Source: Methylophilus sp. 5 (GTDB lineage: Bacteria; Pseudomonadota; Gammaproteobacteria; Burkholderiales; Methylophilaceae). Taken from it: a stretch of 64,000 nucleotides of DNA. The translations under genes were made by a program, and so were the position numbers. Location: the NCBI RefSeq assembly GCF_000515275.1, contig NZ_KI911560.1:1674001-1738000 (forward strand), read 5' to 3'. Below the pieces are notes generated by a model. That model was not told the DNA's origin and ran no database searches. It saw only the letters and a list, made by a program, of their open reading frames with translations. Shown here one piece after another: positions 27,707 through 37,024 of the stretch; position 1 is the stretch's first letter, and every line of letters starts with the position of its first letter.

Positions 27707-28876
27707 ATGTTGATTTCACAGACTATCCAGCCTCGTCGTACGCTGCTCGTGCTTGCTTTGGGCATTGTATTGAGTGCCTGCGGAAAATCATCCAACGAAC
27801 AAGCCCCGGCGGCGGGCGCGATGCCAGCCATGCCGGTGACCACGCAAACGGTGACAGCAGAAACTGTGCCGGTGCAAACCGAAGTGGTGGCACAAACTGA
27901 AGGTGCTAAGCAAATTGAAGTGCGTCCACGTGTGGGCGGCATTGTGTTAAAACGTTTGTATCAAGAAGGCGAATCGGTGAAAGCCGGTCAGGATATGTTC
28001 CTGATTGACCCGGTGCCTTTCCAGTTGCAGGTTGAGCAGGCAAGAGCGTTAATTGCGCAGCAAAAAGCCCGCATTGAGCAAACTGCGCGTGAAGCGCAAC
28101 GGTTGAAAGGCTTGCTGGAAACAAAATCTATCAGTCAGCGCGAGTATGACAATGCGGCCTCTGATAACTCGGTGGCGGCAGCGACGTTGCTGCAATACCA
28201 GGCGCAATTGCGTGAAGCTGAACTAAACTTGTCTTATACCCATGTTAAAGCACCAGAAAGCGGTATTGCTGGGCGTTTTGTGTTGTCTGAAGGTGCGCTG
28301 GCAAGTGCAAACACCACGTTGCTGAGTACGATTGTACAAGTCTCGCCAATTTGGGTGCGTTTCAGTTTGTCTGAGTCTGATTTACTGACGCTGGGCGGCC
28401 ATTTGCGTCCAGGCCGTGTGCAGGATGTGCGACTGATTCTGGCGGATAACAGTGAGTATCCACAGTCAGGCAAACTCAACTTTTCTGCCAGCCAGATTGA
28501 CCCGGCTTTAGGGACACAACAGTTACGCGCTGAGTTTCAAAACGCTGATCACGCCTTGTTGCCAGGACAGTTTGTGCGCGTGCGCCTGACTACTGGTCAA
28601 CGCGATGGCGTGTTCCTGATTCCGCAAACTGCGATATTGACCGGTCAGCAAGGTAAATTTATCTTTGTGGCTGAAAAAGACAAAGAAGGCAAAACCGTGG
28701 CTGCCGTGCGGCCGATTGTGGCTGGTGGTTGGTTTAATGATCGCTGGATTGTGCTGAATGGTTTGAAAGCAGGTGACCAGGTGATTGTTGATAACCTGAT
28801 CAAAGTCCGTCCAGGCGCGCCGGTGGCACCGCATGCGGCAGACGCTGCGCCAGCAGGCGAACAAGCCAAAAGCTAA
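27707..28876 (+). CDS. RND efflux periplasmic adaptor (AcrA/MexA type)
   Basis: A 389-residue lipoprotein adaptor. Signal peptide with lipobox LSAC, then the barrel-sandwich lipoyl halves (VEVRPRVGGIVLKR-type, here IEVRPRVGGIVLKRLYQEG, and YTHVKAPESGIAGRF), an alpha hairpin between them, and the C-terminal beta-barrel (LPGQFVRVRLTTG). It links the inner-membrane pump to the outer-membrane channel. GAGG precedes the ATG. First gene of a three-gene efflux operon. Confidence 0.94.
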   Translation: MLISQTIQPRRTLLVLALGIVLSACGKSSNEQAPAAGAMPAMPVTTQTVTAETVPVQTEVVAQTEGAKQIEVRPRVGGIVLKRLYQEGESVKAGQDMFLIDPVPFQLQVEQARALIAQQKARIEQTAREAQRLKGLLETKSISQREYDNAASDNSVAAATLLQYQAQLREAELNLSYTHVKAPESGIAGRFVLSEGALASANTTLLSTIVQVSPIWVRFSLSESDLLTLGGHLRPGRVQDVRLILADNSEYPQSGKLNFSASQIDPALGTQQLRAEFQNADHALLPGQFVRVRLTTGQRDGVFLIPQTAILTGQQGKFIFVAEKDKEGKTVAAVRPIVAGGWFNDRWIVLNGLKAGDQVIVDNLIKVRPGAPVAPHAADAAPAGEQAKS

Positions 28877-28921
28877 TTTGGTAAGTGCTTAATGTTGTTT
28901 TCGATTTAATCATGTTATCTG

Positions 28922-28945
28922 GGGCCTGAGTCTAACTTCAGGCCC
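28922..28945 (+). other. Intercistronic hairpin between adaptor and RND pump genes
   Basis: GGGCCTGA / TCAGGCCC form a perfect 8-bp stem with an 8-base loop and no following T-tract. Likely effect is on mRNA stability or processing rather than termination. Confidence 0.55.
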
Positions 28946-28962
28946 GTCTCAGGAAAAACGAT

Positions 28963-31900
28963 ATGACCCGATTTTTTATCACACGGCCGATTTTTGCCAG
29001 CGTGCTGTCTATCATCATCGTGTTGGCAGGGTTGGCTGCGGCATTTAAATTGCCGATTGCACAATATCCGCAAATTGCACCGCCAACTGTGTTGATTACG
29101 GCCAGCTATCCTGGCGCCAGTGCTGAAACACTGTCTAAAACCGTGGCAGCACCGATTGAAGAGCAGTTAAGTGGGGTGGAAAACCTGCTTTACTTTAACT
29201 CAAGCTCAGACAGTAGCGGCACCTTAACCATTACCGCCACGTTTGATATTGGCACCAATGTTGACCAGGCGACGTTTAACGTCAGTAACCGCGTCAATAT
29301 TGCCTTGCCGCGCTTGCCAGAAGACGTGCGCAGGACCGGCGTTGTAGTGCAAAAGCGCTCCAACGACATCTTGTTGGTGGTGATGCTGATCTCCAAGAAA
29401 AAAGAGCATGACCGCTTGTTCTTGAGTAACTATGCCACGCTGAATGTGCTGGATGAGTTTAAACGCATCAAGGGCGTGGGCGATGTCACTATTTTTGGTG
29501 GCCAGGATTACTCTATGCGCGTCTGGTTGCGTCCTGACCGTATGGCGCAACTGGGGGTGTCTACCAGTGATATTTCTGCCGCCATTGGCGCGCAAAACGC
29601 GCAGTATGCGGCAGGTAAAATTGGTGCCGAGCCAGCCACGCCTAATCAGCAACTGGCGTTTACCGTCACTGCCAAAGGCCGTTTAATCGAGCCAGAAGAG
29701 TTCGGTAATATTATTATTCGTGCGCAAGGCCCTAACGGCGTGCTGCGCCTGAAAGATGTCGCGCGTATTGAGTTGGGTGCACAAACCTACAACGTGGCGT
29801 CTGCCCTCAATGGACAGCCTGGGGTTGCGTTGCCTATCTTTTTGCAAACGGGTGCGAATGCGCTCGAAACTGCCGAAGCCATCAAGGCCAAAGTGGACGA
29901 GTTGAAGCTCAAGTTTCCTGAAGGCATGGACTACAACATTCCATATGACACCAGTGACTTTGTAAAAGCGACCATCAAAGAAGTGTTTCATACCTTTGGC
30001 GAAGCGCTGCTTCTAGTGGTGCTGGTGGTGTTCCTGTTCTTGCAAAGCTGGCGCGCAACCTTGATTCCGATGATCGCAGTGCCGATTTCTATTATCGGTA
30101 CGTTTGCCGGTTTGTATCTGTTTGGATTCTCAATCAACCTGCTTACCTTGTTTGCCATGATTCTGGCGATTGGTATTGTGGTGGATGACGCGATTGTGGT
30201 GCTCGAAAACACCGAGCGTCTGATGAAGGAAGAAAACCTGAACCCGCTGCATGCGGCCATTAAATCTATTGCCCAGGTACAAGCGGCGGTGGTGGCGATT
30301 GTACTGGTGCTGTGCGCGGTGTTTGTGCCGGTGGCTTTCCAGGGCGGTATTGCTGGTGAGTTGTATCGCCAGTTTGCGGTAACAGTGGCTATTTCTGTGG
30401 TGATTTCAGGCGTGGTGGCGTTGACGTTAACGCCAGCCCTGTGCGCCATGATTTTGAAAAATGGCCACCATGAAAACGCCTTTTTCAGAAAATTTAACCG
30501 TGGTTTTAGCCGCTTGACCAACTTGTATACCGGCACGGTTAACCTGACCCTGCATCACAAAATTATTGGTGCGGTAGTGTTTGGTGCCATGGTTGTTGTC
30601 ATGATTTTCTTGTTCCGTGCCGTGCCAGGTGGTTTTGTACCGCCAGAAGATCAAGGCTATGTGATCAGCATTGTGGTGATGCCGGATGGCGCAACCTTGA
30701 AACGTACGTCGCAAACCACAGAAAATATTCGTGCGACGATTGCCAAAGATCCGGCCACTGCGCATGAATTTGCTGTGAACGGCTTTGAATTGCTGACCGG
30801 CGCTAACAAAACCAATGCTGCCACTATGTTTGTGCGTATGACAGACTGGGATAAACGCACCACCAATGCTGACCAAATGGTGGGCAAACTGATTGGCATC
30901 GGCATGAGTCAGCCAGACGGTTTGAGCTTTGCGGTGAACCCGCCAGCAATTCGTGGCCTGGGTTCTGCCGGTGGGTTTGAGGTGTATGTACAAAGCCATG
31001 GTGATACCGATCCGATCAAGCTGGCGCAAGTCATGAATAACTTTATGGATGCGATGCGTGCGAGTCCGCAATTGACCGGTATTAACAGCTTCTTCCGCCC
31101 AACCGTGCCGCAGTTGTTTATTGAGGTAGATGAAGCCAAGGCGCTGTCACAAAACGTGAAAATTGCGGATATTTACGCGACCTTGCAAAGCACCATGGGT
31201 TCGCTTTACGTTAACGACTTTAACCGTAGTGGCCGTACTTATCGAGTGCAGTTGCAAGCCGAGGCTGAGTACCGCATGAAGCCGGAAGACTTGGGCAAGG
31301 TGTATGTGCGTAGCCAGCCAACGGAAGATAATCCTAACGGCAATATGGTGCCGATGTCTGCCCTGGCCAAGGTCAGCAATATTGTCGGTGCCGAGCAGTT
31401 AGAACGTTACAACGGCTTGCTGTCTGCCAAAGTATTTGGTAGCGGTGCGCCAGGTGTGAGCTCGGGCGACGCGATCAAGCTGGTGGAAAAGATTGCCAAG
31501 GAAAACCTGCCGGATGGTTACCAGATTGCCTGGACTGGTCAGGCTTATCAGGAGAATCGTACTGGTTCTGCCGCGCTGGTTGCCTTTGCGTTTGCGACCA
31601 TCATGGTGTTCTTGATTCTGGCGGCACAGTTTGAAACCTGGGCATTGCCATTAGCGGTGATTATGGCGATTCCGTTCGCGATGACAGGGGCCTTGATCGC
31701 CGTGCTGACACGTGGCATGAACAACGACATTTACTTCCAGATCGGGCTGATTACGCTGATCGGTTTGGCGGCTAAAAACGCGATTCTGATCGTGGAGTTT
31801 GCCTCGCAAAAAATGGAAGAAGGCATGCCGTTGGCTGAGGCTGCACTGGAAGCTGCACGCTTGCGTTTCAGACCGATTGTGATGACGTCGATGGCGTTTA

Positions 31901-32097
31901 TGCTGGGGATTATCCCGCTGGTATTCGCGACCGGTGCGGGTGCGGCAGCGCGTCAATCCATGGGGACTGGTGTGTTTGGCGGTATGCTGCTGGCGACCTT
32001 TATTGCCACTATCTTTATCCCGTTGTTCTTTACCTGGCTGACCAATGAGAAAAAAGTGCGTCACCATGGGCATATTGTAGAAGAGGAATCGGTATGA
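28963..32097 (+). CDS. RND multidrug efflux pump, inner-membrane transporter (AcrB/MexB type)
   Basis: A 1044-residue HAE1-type pump. It starts MTRFFITRPIFASVLSIIIV and has the proton-relay aspartates in GIVVDDAIVVLENTERLM and the partner Lys in GLAAKNAILIVEFAS. Twelve membrane helices and two large periplasmic loops are expected. It exports hydrophobic drugs, detergents or solvents with proton influx. The length equals AcrB. Its stop overlaps the outer-membrane factor gene by four bases. Confidence 0.96.
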   Translation: MTRFFITRPIFASVLSIIIVLAGLAAAFKLPIAQYPQIAPPTVLITASYPGASAETLSKTVAAPIEEQLSGVENLLYFNSSSDSSGTLTITATFDIGTNVDQATFNVSNRVNIALPRLPEDVRRTGVVVQKRSNDILLVVMLISKKKEHDRLFLSNYATLNVLDEFKRIKGVGDVTIFGGQDYSMRVWLRPDRMAQLGVSTSDISAAIGAQNAQYAAGKIGAEPATPNQQLAFTVTAKGRLIEPEEFGNIIIRAQGPNGVLRLKDVARIELGAQTYNVASALNGQPGVALPIFLQTGANALETAEAIKAKVDELKLKFPEGMDYNIPYDTSDFVKATIKEVFHTFGEALLLVVLVVFLFLQSWRATLIPMIAVPISIIGTFAGLYLFGFSINLLTLFAMILAIGIVVDDAIVVLENTERLMKEENLNPLHAAIKSIAQVQAAVVAIVLVLCAVFVPVAFQGGIAGELYRQFAVTVAISVVISGVVALTLTPALCAMILKNGHHENAFFRKFNRGFSRLTNLYTGTVNLTLHHKIIGAVVFGAMVVVMIFLFRAVPGGFVPPEDQGYVISIVVMPDGATLKRTSQTTENIRATIAKDPATAHEFAVNGFELLTGANKTNAATMFVRMTDWDKRTTNADQMVGKLIGIGMSQPDGLSFAVNPPAIRGLGSAGGFEVYVQSHGDTDPIKLAQVMNNFMDAMRASPQLTGINSFFRPTVPQLFIEVDEAKALSQNVKIADIYATLQSTMGSLYVNDFNRSGRTYRVQLQAEAEYRMKPEDLGKVYVRSQPTEDNPNGNMVPMSALAKVSNIVGAEQLERYNGLLSAKVFGSGAPGVSSGDAIKLVEKIAKENLPDGYQIAWTGQAYQENRTGSAALVAFAFATIMVFLILAAQFETWALPLAVIMAIPFAMTGALIAVLTRGMNNDIYFQIGLITLIGLAAKNAILIVEFASQKMEEGMPLAEAALEAARLRFRPIVMTSMAFMLGIIPLVFATGAGAAARQSMGTGVFGGMLLATFIATIFIPLFFTWLTNEKKVRHHGHIVEEESV

Positions 32098-33557
32098 AAC
32101 CGACCATAAAATTTGCATTAAAACCATTACAGCAGTCATTGCTGCTGGGGCTGCTGACCTTGTCTATGACTGGTTGCCAGATGCTGGGTGATTTGTATTC
32201 GCGTCCGGCGCCACAATTGCCAGCCGAATATGGCGCTACGGGTGCCAACGCACTCAGCGCCGAGCAGCAACTGACCTTGCAACAATGGTGGACCTTGTTT
32301 AATGACAGCCAGTTGAACCAATTGGTAGACACGGCATTAGCCAAAAACAATAACGTGCAACTGGCGGTTGCACGCATTGAAGAGGCAGATGCGCAAATGC
32401 GCGAAATTGGTGCCAATTTGCTACCTACCGTGACAGCCACAGGCTCCGGTTTGCGTAACCGCGTCACCGAGTCTGGCGTGTTTCCGGTGTTTGGTAACAA
32501 CCCGCGTAAAACCTACAAAGTTGGTTTGAACGGCAGCTATGAGCTCGACCTGTGGGGTAAATTGCGCCGCGCCAATGAAGCTGCACGTGCGCAGTTATTG
32601 GCGACACGTTATGCCAAAGAGGCCGTGACCTGGTCACTCTCTAGCCTGGTGGCGAATCATTACCTGATGATACGCAGCCTGGATGCGCAATTGCTGGTTA
32701 ACGAACAAAACCTCAAAACCGCACAAGACAGCCTCGACTTGGCCAAACGCCGGGTCGAAGGCGGTGTGTCGACTATCCTGGATGCCCACCAGGCCGAATT
32801 GGTGGTGACCACATTGCAAACGCAAACGTTGGAATTGAAGCGTTTGCGTGCCTTGAGTGAGCATCAACTTGGTTTGCTGACTAATGACCTGGGCTTAAAA
32901 ATTGCCGCTGGTGACCTGATGACCATGCCAACGCCACCCGTCGCGCCAACCGGTTTGCCTTCTGCGTTGATGGAAGCCAGACCGGATGTGCGCCAGGCAG
33001 AGCAGGACATGGTTTCAGCCAATGCTAATATTGCCGTGGCACGTGCCGCGTTTTACCCTAGCATTTCGCTATCAACGACTTACGGTGGTGAGAGTATCGC
33101 GCTCAACAACTTGCTCAAATCACCCGCACGCGTGTGGTCACTGGGGCTTGATATTAGTATGCCGATTTTCAACGGTGGTCGTCTGAATGCCCGTTTAGAT
33201 CAGGCGACGGCACAGCAAAAACAAGTGCTGGCAACCTATCAAAGCACCTTGCAAACCGCCTTTACCGAGGTGAGTGATGCGCTGGTGAACGCGCAGCAAT
33301 ACCGCGAGCAGGAGGCATTGGCCGAGTCCAAAGAAAAAACCACTGGCAATATTCTGCGCGTTGCAAAAAATCGCTACGAGGCAGGTTATACCAGCTACCT
33401 TGAGGTGCTCGATGCACAGCGCAACCATAATGAGGCCACGCAAGCGGTTGTACAGAGTCGCCAGAACACATTAACCGCTTCGGTTGATTTGTTCAAAGCA
33501 TTGGGCGGCGGCTGGAAGCCAGAGAGCGTCACAGCCGAAGCCGAGTCTAAGAAATAA
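32094..33557 (+). CDS. Outer-membrane efflux channel (OprM/NodT family lipoprotein)
   Basis: A 487-residue TolC-like factor with a lipoprotein signal (LTLSMTGCQMLGDLYSRP). It shows two tandem OEP repeats of long helices and family signatures WWTLFNDSQLNQLVDTAL and, in the second half, ARPDVRQAEQDMVSANANIAVARAAFYPSISL (shown here only in parts by position, about 295-326). A trimer forms the exit duct of the RND pump. Overlaps the pump gene; ends at a strong terminator. Confidence 0.95.
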   Translation: MKPTIKFALKPLQQSLLLGLLTLSMTGCQMLGDLYSRPAPQLPAEYGATGANALSAEQQLTLQQWWTLFNDSQLNQLVDTALAKNNNVQLAVARIEEADAQMREIGANLLPTVTATGSGLRNRVTESGVFPVFGNNPRKTYKVGLNGSYELDLWGKLRRANEAARAQLLATRYAKEAVTWSLSSLVANHYLMIRSLDAQLLVNEQNLKTAQDSLDLAKRRVEGGVSTILDAHQAELVVTTLQTQTLELKRLRALSEHQLGLLTNDLGLKIAAGDLMTMPTPPVAPTGLPSALMEARPDVRQAEQDMVSANANIAVARAAFYPSISLSTTYGGESIALNNLLKSPARVWSLGLDISMPIFNGGRLNARLDQATAQQKQVLATYQSTLQTAFTEVSDALVNAQQYREQEALAESKEKTTGNILRVAKNRYEAGYTSYLEVLDAQRNHNEATQAVVQSRQNTLTASVDLFKALGGGWKPESVTAEAESKK

Positions 33558-33597
33558 CGCGCTAAAAAGTCATTCTTTTGTTGTATGTGTGAGCTAG

Positions 33598-33631
33598 CCG
33601 GGCTAACGAGGTTTCGTTAGCCCGGTTTTTT
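33598..33631 (+). terminator. Intrinsic terminator of the RND operon
   Basis: A perfect 12-bp stem (CCGGGCTAACGA with TCGTTAGCCCGG) and a T-tract. Confidence 0.93.
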
Positions 33632-33672
33632 ATTGGCTAGGCAAAAGCTGCGGGCGCCTTTAAGATGCGGGC

Positions 33673-34938
33673 ATGACCACACCTTCTTTAAAGCATATTG
33701 CGTTTGCCAGTTTCATTGGCACCGCTATTGAGTTCTACGATTTTTATATTTACGCCATGGCGGCTGCGTTGGTGATCGGGCAAGTATTTTTTCCTGCGGG
33801 TGACCCCGCTATTCAATCTTTAAATGCCTTACTTACTTTTGGCCTGGCGTTTATTGCGCGGCCCGTCGGCGCTTTGTTGTTTGGCCACTTTGGTGACCGC
33901 ATTGGTCGTAAATCAACACTGGCGGCCTCTTTGCTGGTGATGGGTAGCGCGACTTTTTTGATTGGTGTGCTGCCTGGCTATGCCAGTTGGGGTGTCTGGG
34001 CGCCTATCGTGCTTTGTCTGCTCAGGGTTGCGCAAGGCATCGGCCTCGGCGGCGAATGGGCCGGGGCCGCATTGCTGGCGACCGAGTATGCCCCCGCGCA
34101 CAAACGTGGCTGGTATGGCATGTTTCCGCAACTGGGGCCGTCGATTGGGTTTTTACTGGCGACACTGACATTTTTAGGCTTGAGTGTGTGCTTGAGTGAC
34201 AGCCAGTTTGAGCAATGGGGATGGCGCGTGCCGTTTATCATCAGTGCGGCGCTAGTGATGGTGGGCTTGTATGTCAGATTTAAACTGGCCGAAACGCCAG
34301 TGTTTGCACAGGCGCAATCGGCACAGCATTTGCACCGCTGGCCGTTAAAGGCGCTGTTGTTGCAACACGGGCGTGCGATTGTGCTGGGTGCGCTGGCCAT
34401 GGCAGTGTGTTACCACCTGTTTTACACGGCGACGGTATTTTGCCTGAGCTATGGCACACAAACCCTGCATATACCGCGACCATTGTTTTTGGGCTTGCTG
34501 TGTATTGCTGTGCTCGGTATGGCGCTTGCCACACCGCTCGCTGCCTGGTGGGCCGACCGCATCGGCAGGCGCCCGGTGCTGATGATAGGGCAAATGCTGG
34601 CGGTGATGCTTGGTTTTGCGCTGGCCCCTATGCTGGGCAGCGGTGATAGCTTATGTATCGTACTGTTTTTATTTGCGGCCCTGTTTTTGATGGGGGTGAC
34701 GTTTGCGCCCATGGGCGCTTTTTTGCCCGAGCAGTTTCCGGTGGCGGTGCGTTATAGCGGCGCAGGCCTCAGCTACCAGTTGGGCGGTATTTTAGGCGCG
34801 TCTTTTGCGCCAGCCGTTGCACAGTTTTTGGTGCAGCAAGGTGGCTTGCCCTGGGTAGGGGCGTATATGTCGCTGATGGCCTTGATTAGTCTGTTGGCCG
34901 TGTGGCACATGACCTCGCCCGCAGTGCTGGCAGACTAA
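33673..34938 (+). CDS. MFS transporter, metabolite:H+ symporter (MHS) type
   Basis: A 421-residue protein with 12 membrane segments. The N-terminus KHIAFASFIGTAIEFYDFYI and the loop motif GDRIGRKSTL, plus GIGLGGEWAGAALLATEYAP, are typical of the MHS subfamily (ProP, ShiA, KgtP relatives). The second loop motif is WADRIGRRPVL. It probably imports an organic acid or compatible solute with H+; substrate not readable. The gene has no close operon partner. Confidence 0.88.
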   Translation: MTTPSLKHIAFASFIGTAIEFYDFYIYAMAAALVIGQVFFPAGDPAIQSLNALLTFGLAFIARPVGALLFGHFGDRIGRKSTLAASLLVMGSATFLIGVLPGYASWGVWAPIVLCLLRVAQGIGLGGEWAGAALLATEYAPAHKRGWYGMFPQLGPSIGFLLATLTFLGLSVCLSDSQFEQWGWRVPFIISAALVMVGLYVRFKLAETPVFAQAQSAQHLHRWPLKALLLQHGRAIVLGALAMAVCYHLFYTATVFCLSYGTQTLHIPRPLFLGLLCIAVLGMALATPLAAWWADRIGRRPVLMIGQMLAVMLGFALAPMLGSGDSLCIVLFLFAALFLMGVTFAPMGAFLPEQFPVAVRYSGAGLSYQLGGILGASFAPAVAQFLVQQGGLPWVGAYMSLMALISLLAVWHMTSPAVLAD

Positions 34939-34986
34939 GCTGCAAGCACTGTGCTTGTTCGCATCTGTTCTTGTGCTGGTAGCAGG

Positions 34987-34992
34987 TATAAT
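34987..34992 (+). promoter_or_regulatory. Candidate -10 element for lgt
   Basis: A perfect TATAAT lies 26 bases before the lgt ATG. The -35 at the proper distance is poor (near TCTGTT), so the promoter call is tentative. Confidence 0.4.
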
Positions 34993-35017
34993 GCAATTTT
35001 TCTCACGGTGACACGGT

Positions 35018-35809
35018 ATGTTTACCCATCCGGGCTTTAACCCTATTGCATTGCAAATCGGCAGTTTCGGCATTCACTGGTACGGCTTGATGTATCTGGT
35101 CGGTTTTTTTGGTGGCTTATGGCTGGGACAATATCAGGTCAACCGTTTGCGTAGGCTCGACGCCGCATCACCCTGGCAAGCACGTGACCCGGACGATATG
35201 CTGTTTTACATCGCGCTGGGCGTAGTGTTTGGTGGCCGTTTGGGCTATGTGCTGTTTTACCAGCCTGCGTATTTTTTGCAGCACCCGCTGGAAATTTTTG
35301 CGCTGTGGCAAGGTGGTATGTCGTTCCACGGTGGGTTTATCGGTGTCATGCTGGCGATGGCTTTGTTTGCGCGCAAACGTGGTGTGGTCTGGTTACAATT
35401 GATGGATTTTGTCGCGCCATTGGTGCCAATTGGCCTGGGGGCAGGGCGTTTAGGTAACTTTATCAACGCTGAGTTGTGGGGGCGCCCGACCAATGCCGAT
35501 TGGGGCATGGTGTTTCCTGCCGTTGACCAGTTAGCGCGCCATCCGTCGCAGTTATATGAATTCGCGCTGGAAGGCATCGCGCTGTTTCTGATTTTATGGT
35601 TGTTTGCCGGTAAAAAGCGACCAATAGGCGCTGTCTCAGCCATGTTTTTGCTAGGCTATGGCAGCTTTAGATTTATTGTCGAATTTACGCGTGAGCCGGA
35701 CAGCTTTTTAGGCCTGTTATCACTGGGTTTGAGTATGGGGCAGTGGCTGTGCGTGCCCATGATTCTGGTCGGGCTGGGCATGATGCGCTGGGCGTATCGC
35801 AACCCTTAA
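35018..35809 (+). CDS. lgt: Prolipoprotein diacylglyceryl transferase
   Basis: The 263-residue inner-membrane enzyme transfers diacylglycerol from phosphatidylglycerol to the lipobox cysteine of prolipoproteins. Signature [20 protein letters not shown] is complete, as are [11 protein letters not shown] and the 'GGMSFHGGF' region with the essential His. Seven membrane segments are expected. Its stop sits inside the palindrome shared with the convergent YkgJ-like gene. Confidence 0.97.
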   Translation: MFTHPGFNPIALQIGSFGIHWYGLMYLVGFFGGLWLGQYQVNRLRRLDAASPWQARDPDDMLFYIALGVVFGGRLGYVLFYQPAYFLQHPLEIFALWQGGMSFHGGFIGVMLAMALFARKRGVVWLQLMDFVAPLVPIGLGAGRLGNFINAELWGRPTNADWGMVFPAVDQLARHPSQLYEFALEGIALFLILWLFAGKKRPIGAVSAMFLLGYGSFRFIVEFTREPDSFLGLLSLGLSMGQWLCVPMILVGLGMMRWAYRNP

Positions 35810-35818
35810 TTAAGGGTT
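35801..35818. repeat. Palindrome at the lgt / YkgJ-like stop codons
   Basis: AACCCTTAATTAAGGGTT is a perfect 18-base palindrome that contains both stop codons of two convergent genes, which overlap by four bases. Confidence 0.75.
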
Positions 35819-36084
35819 GAATCTGGCTGTGTGGCTAACTCCAGGGCGCTCAGCCAGTGTATGGCATAGTCACGCGGCTGTTGCGTATCGCCGCACATCT
35901 CCAGGCTGGGCTGCAGGCCACCACAAAATGCTGGTCGTTCCGGTTTGCCAAACAGCTTGCATCTGAATAACTCATCTAGTTGCACACAGGCCACCCCGGC
36001 TGGCTTGCCATGCGGCATGCCAGGGATGGCGCTGTTAATAGATGGCGCAATACAACATGCGCCACATTGCGGACGACAGTCCAC
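35806..36084 (-). CDS. YkgJ-family cysteine-cluster protein
   Basis: A 92-residue protein with the CxxxCGACC-like N-terminus ([15 protein letters not shown]) and further cysteines in [21 protein letters not shown] and MCGDT. The pattern matches the YkgJ/Fe-S-cluster-like zinc or iron binding family (CxxCxxCC type). A metal site is likely; function not established. The gene lies three bases after the CinA-like gene, so the two may be co-transcribed. Confidence 0.82.
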   Translation of the reverse strand: MDCRPQCGACCIAPSINSAIPGMPHGKPAGVACVQLDELFRCKLFGKPERPAFCGGLQPSLEMCGDTQQPRDYAIHWLSALELATQPDSTLN

Positions 36085-36087
36085 GGA

Positions 36088-36828
36088 TTAAACATCCACC
36101 CAGGGGTAGCCGAGTGCTGAGACCCCTGCCTTTAAATCCTGCATGGCCTGTTTCACCGCGTCACTTTGTCCTTTTAGCCCGACTTCAGTGGTGCGGCGTT
36201 GATTGGTGCGCGGCAAGCTGAACAGCTTGAGCATGGGGTAACGGCTGAGCACCTGATGCATTAAATCAATCAGGTCGCTTTCACCCGCCTCAGTCACCAC
36301 AATGGCTTGTTCCAGGTAGTCTGCTGTATGAAACAGGTGACTGTAATAAGTATCGAGCACCCATTCGACCATCGGGTGCGCCATTTCAGGAAAGCCCGGC
36401 ACAAAATAATGCTGATTCAAGCTGAATCCCGCTACGCGGTTAACCGGGTTAGGAATCAGATCGCAACCTTGCGGAAATTCGGCCATCAACACGCGCTTAG
36501 GGTAGGCGCCTTCACCATACTGCGCTTCGATATTGGCCACCGCACCGGCATGGCGTTCAATGTTGACACCCGCAGCGGCAGCGGCACATTGCCGGGTATG
36601 GTCATCTGGCGTGGCCCCTATGCCGCCAAAACTAAACACGACATCGCCGCGCGCCATACTTGCTTTGAGGTGACTGGTAATTTGGTCGGGAATATCGCCA
36701 ATAAAATGTGCCCAACTCAGTTGCAATCCGCGGGCTGACAGCAGGGCAATCACTTTGCTTAAATGGGCGTCCTGACGTTTGCCAGAGAGGATTTCATCGC
36801 CAATAATATAAATACCAAACTGATTCAT
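36088..36828 (-). CDS. CinA-like molybdopterin-binding domain protein
   Basis: A 246-residue protein with the MoCF-biosynthesis/CinA N-terminal fold. It shows YIIGDEILSGKRQDAHL at the start, FSFGGIGATPDDHTRQC (the GGxGxTxDD motif) and FPQGCDLIPNPVN. It lacks the C-terminal nicotinamide-mononucleotide amidase domain of full CinA. Such short forms are common and of unclear function, perhaps acting on a nucleotide or sugar-phosphate. The start at MNQFGIYIIGDE is used; an upstream ATG at 36918 would add 30 unconserved residues. Confidence 0.85.
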   Translation of the reverse strand: MNQFGIYIIGDEILSGKRQDAHLSKVIALLSARGLQLSWAHFIGDIPDQITSHLKASMARGDVVFSFGGIGATPDDHTRQCAAAAAGVNIERHAGAVANIEAQYGEGAYPKRVLMAEFPQGCDLIPNPVNRVAGFSLNQHYFVPGFPEMAHPMVEWVLDTYYSHLFHTADYLEQAIVVTEAGESDLIDLMHQVLSRYPMLKLFSLPRTNQRRTTEVGLKGQSDAVKQAMQDLKAGVSALGYPWVDV

Positions 36829-37024
36829 GGTTAATTTGCGTAAATGTGTTTTGAAAGTGTTTTTCAAGGTCATCATAATACCAGTCAGCGCTTTTAAATT
36901 TGTTTTGTCGTGAAACACGCATCACAAAAATTAATTAGCGCCAGCAGTGTGTGCAAGCGCGGGCTGAGTTGAGCCGCTGCACCACGCCCTGACAAAGTCA
37001 CCATGTGTGATTGGATAACAGCAA

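Noticed and set aside
30427..31071. Long open frame antisense to the RND pump gene
   Set aside because: It lies wholly inside a gene with clear homology, its protein has a His/Thr/Arg-rich composition typical of an antisense shadow, and no ribosome-binding site is seen.
33978..34400. Antisense open frame in the MFS gene
   Set aside because: Cys/Ser/Pro-rich shadow of a transporter gene on the other strand.
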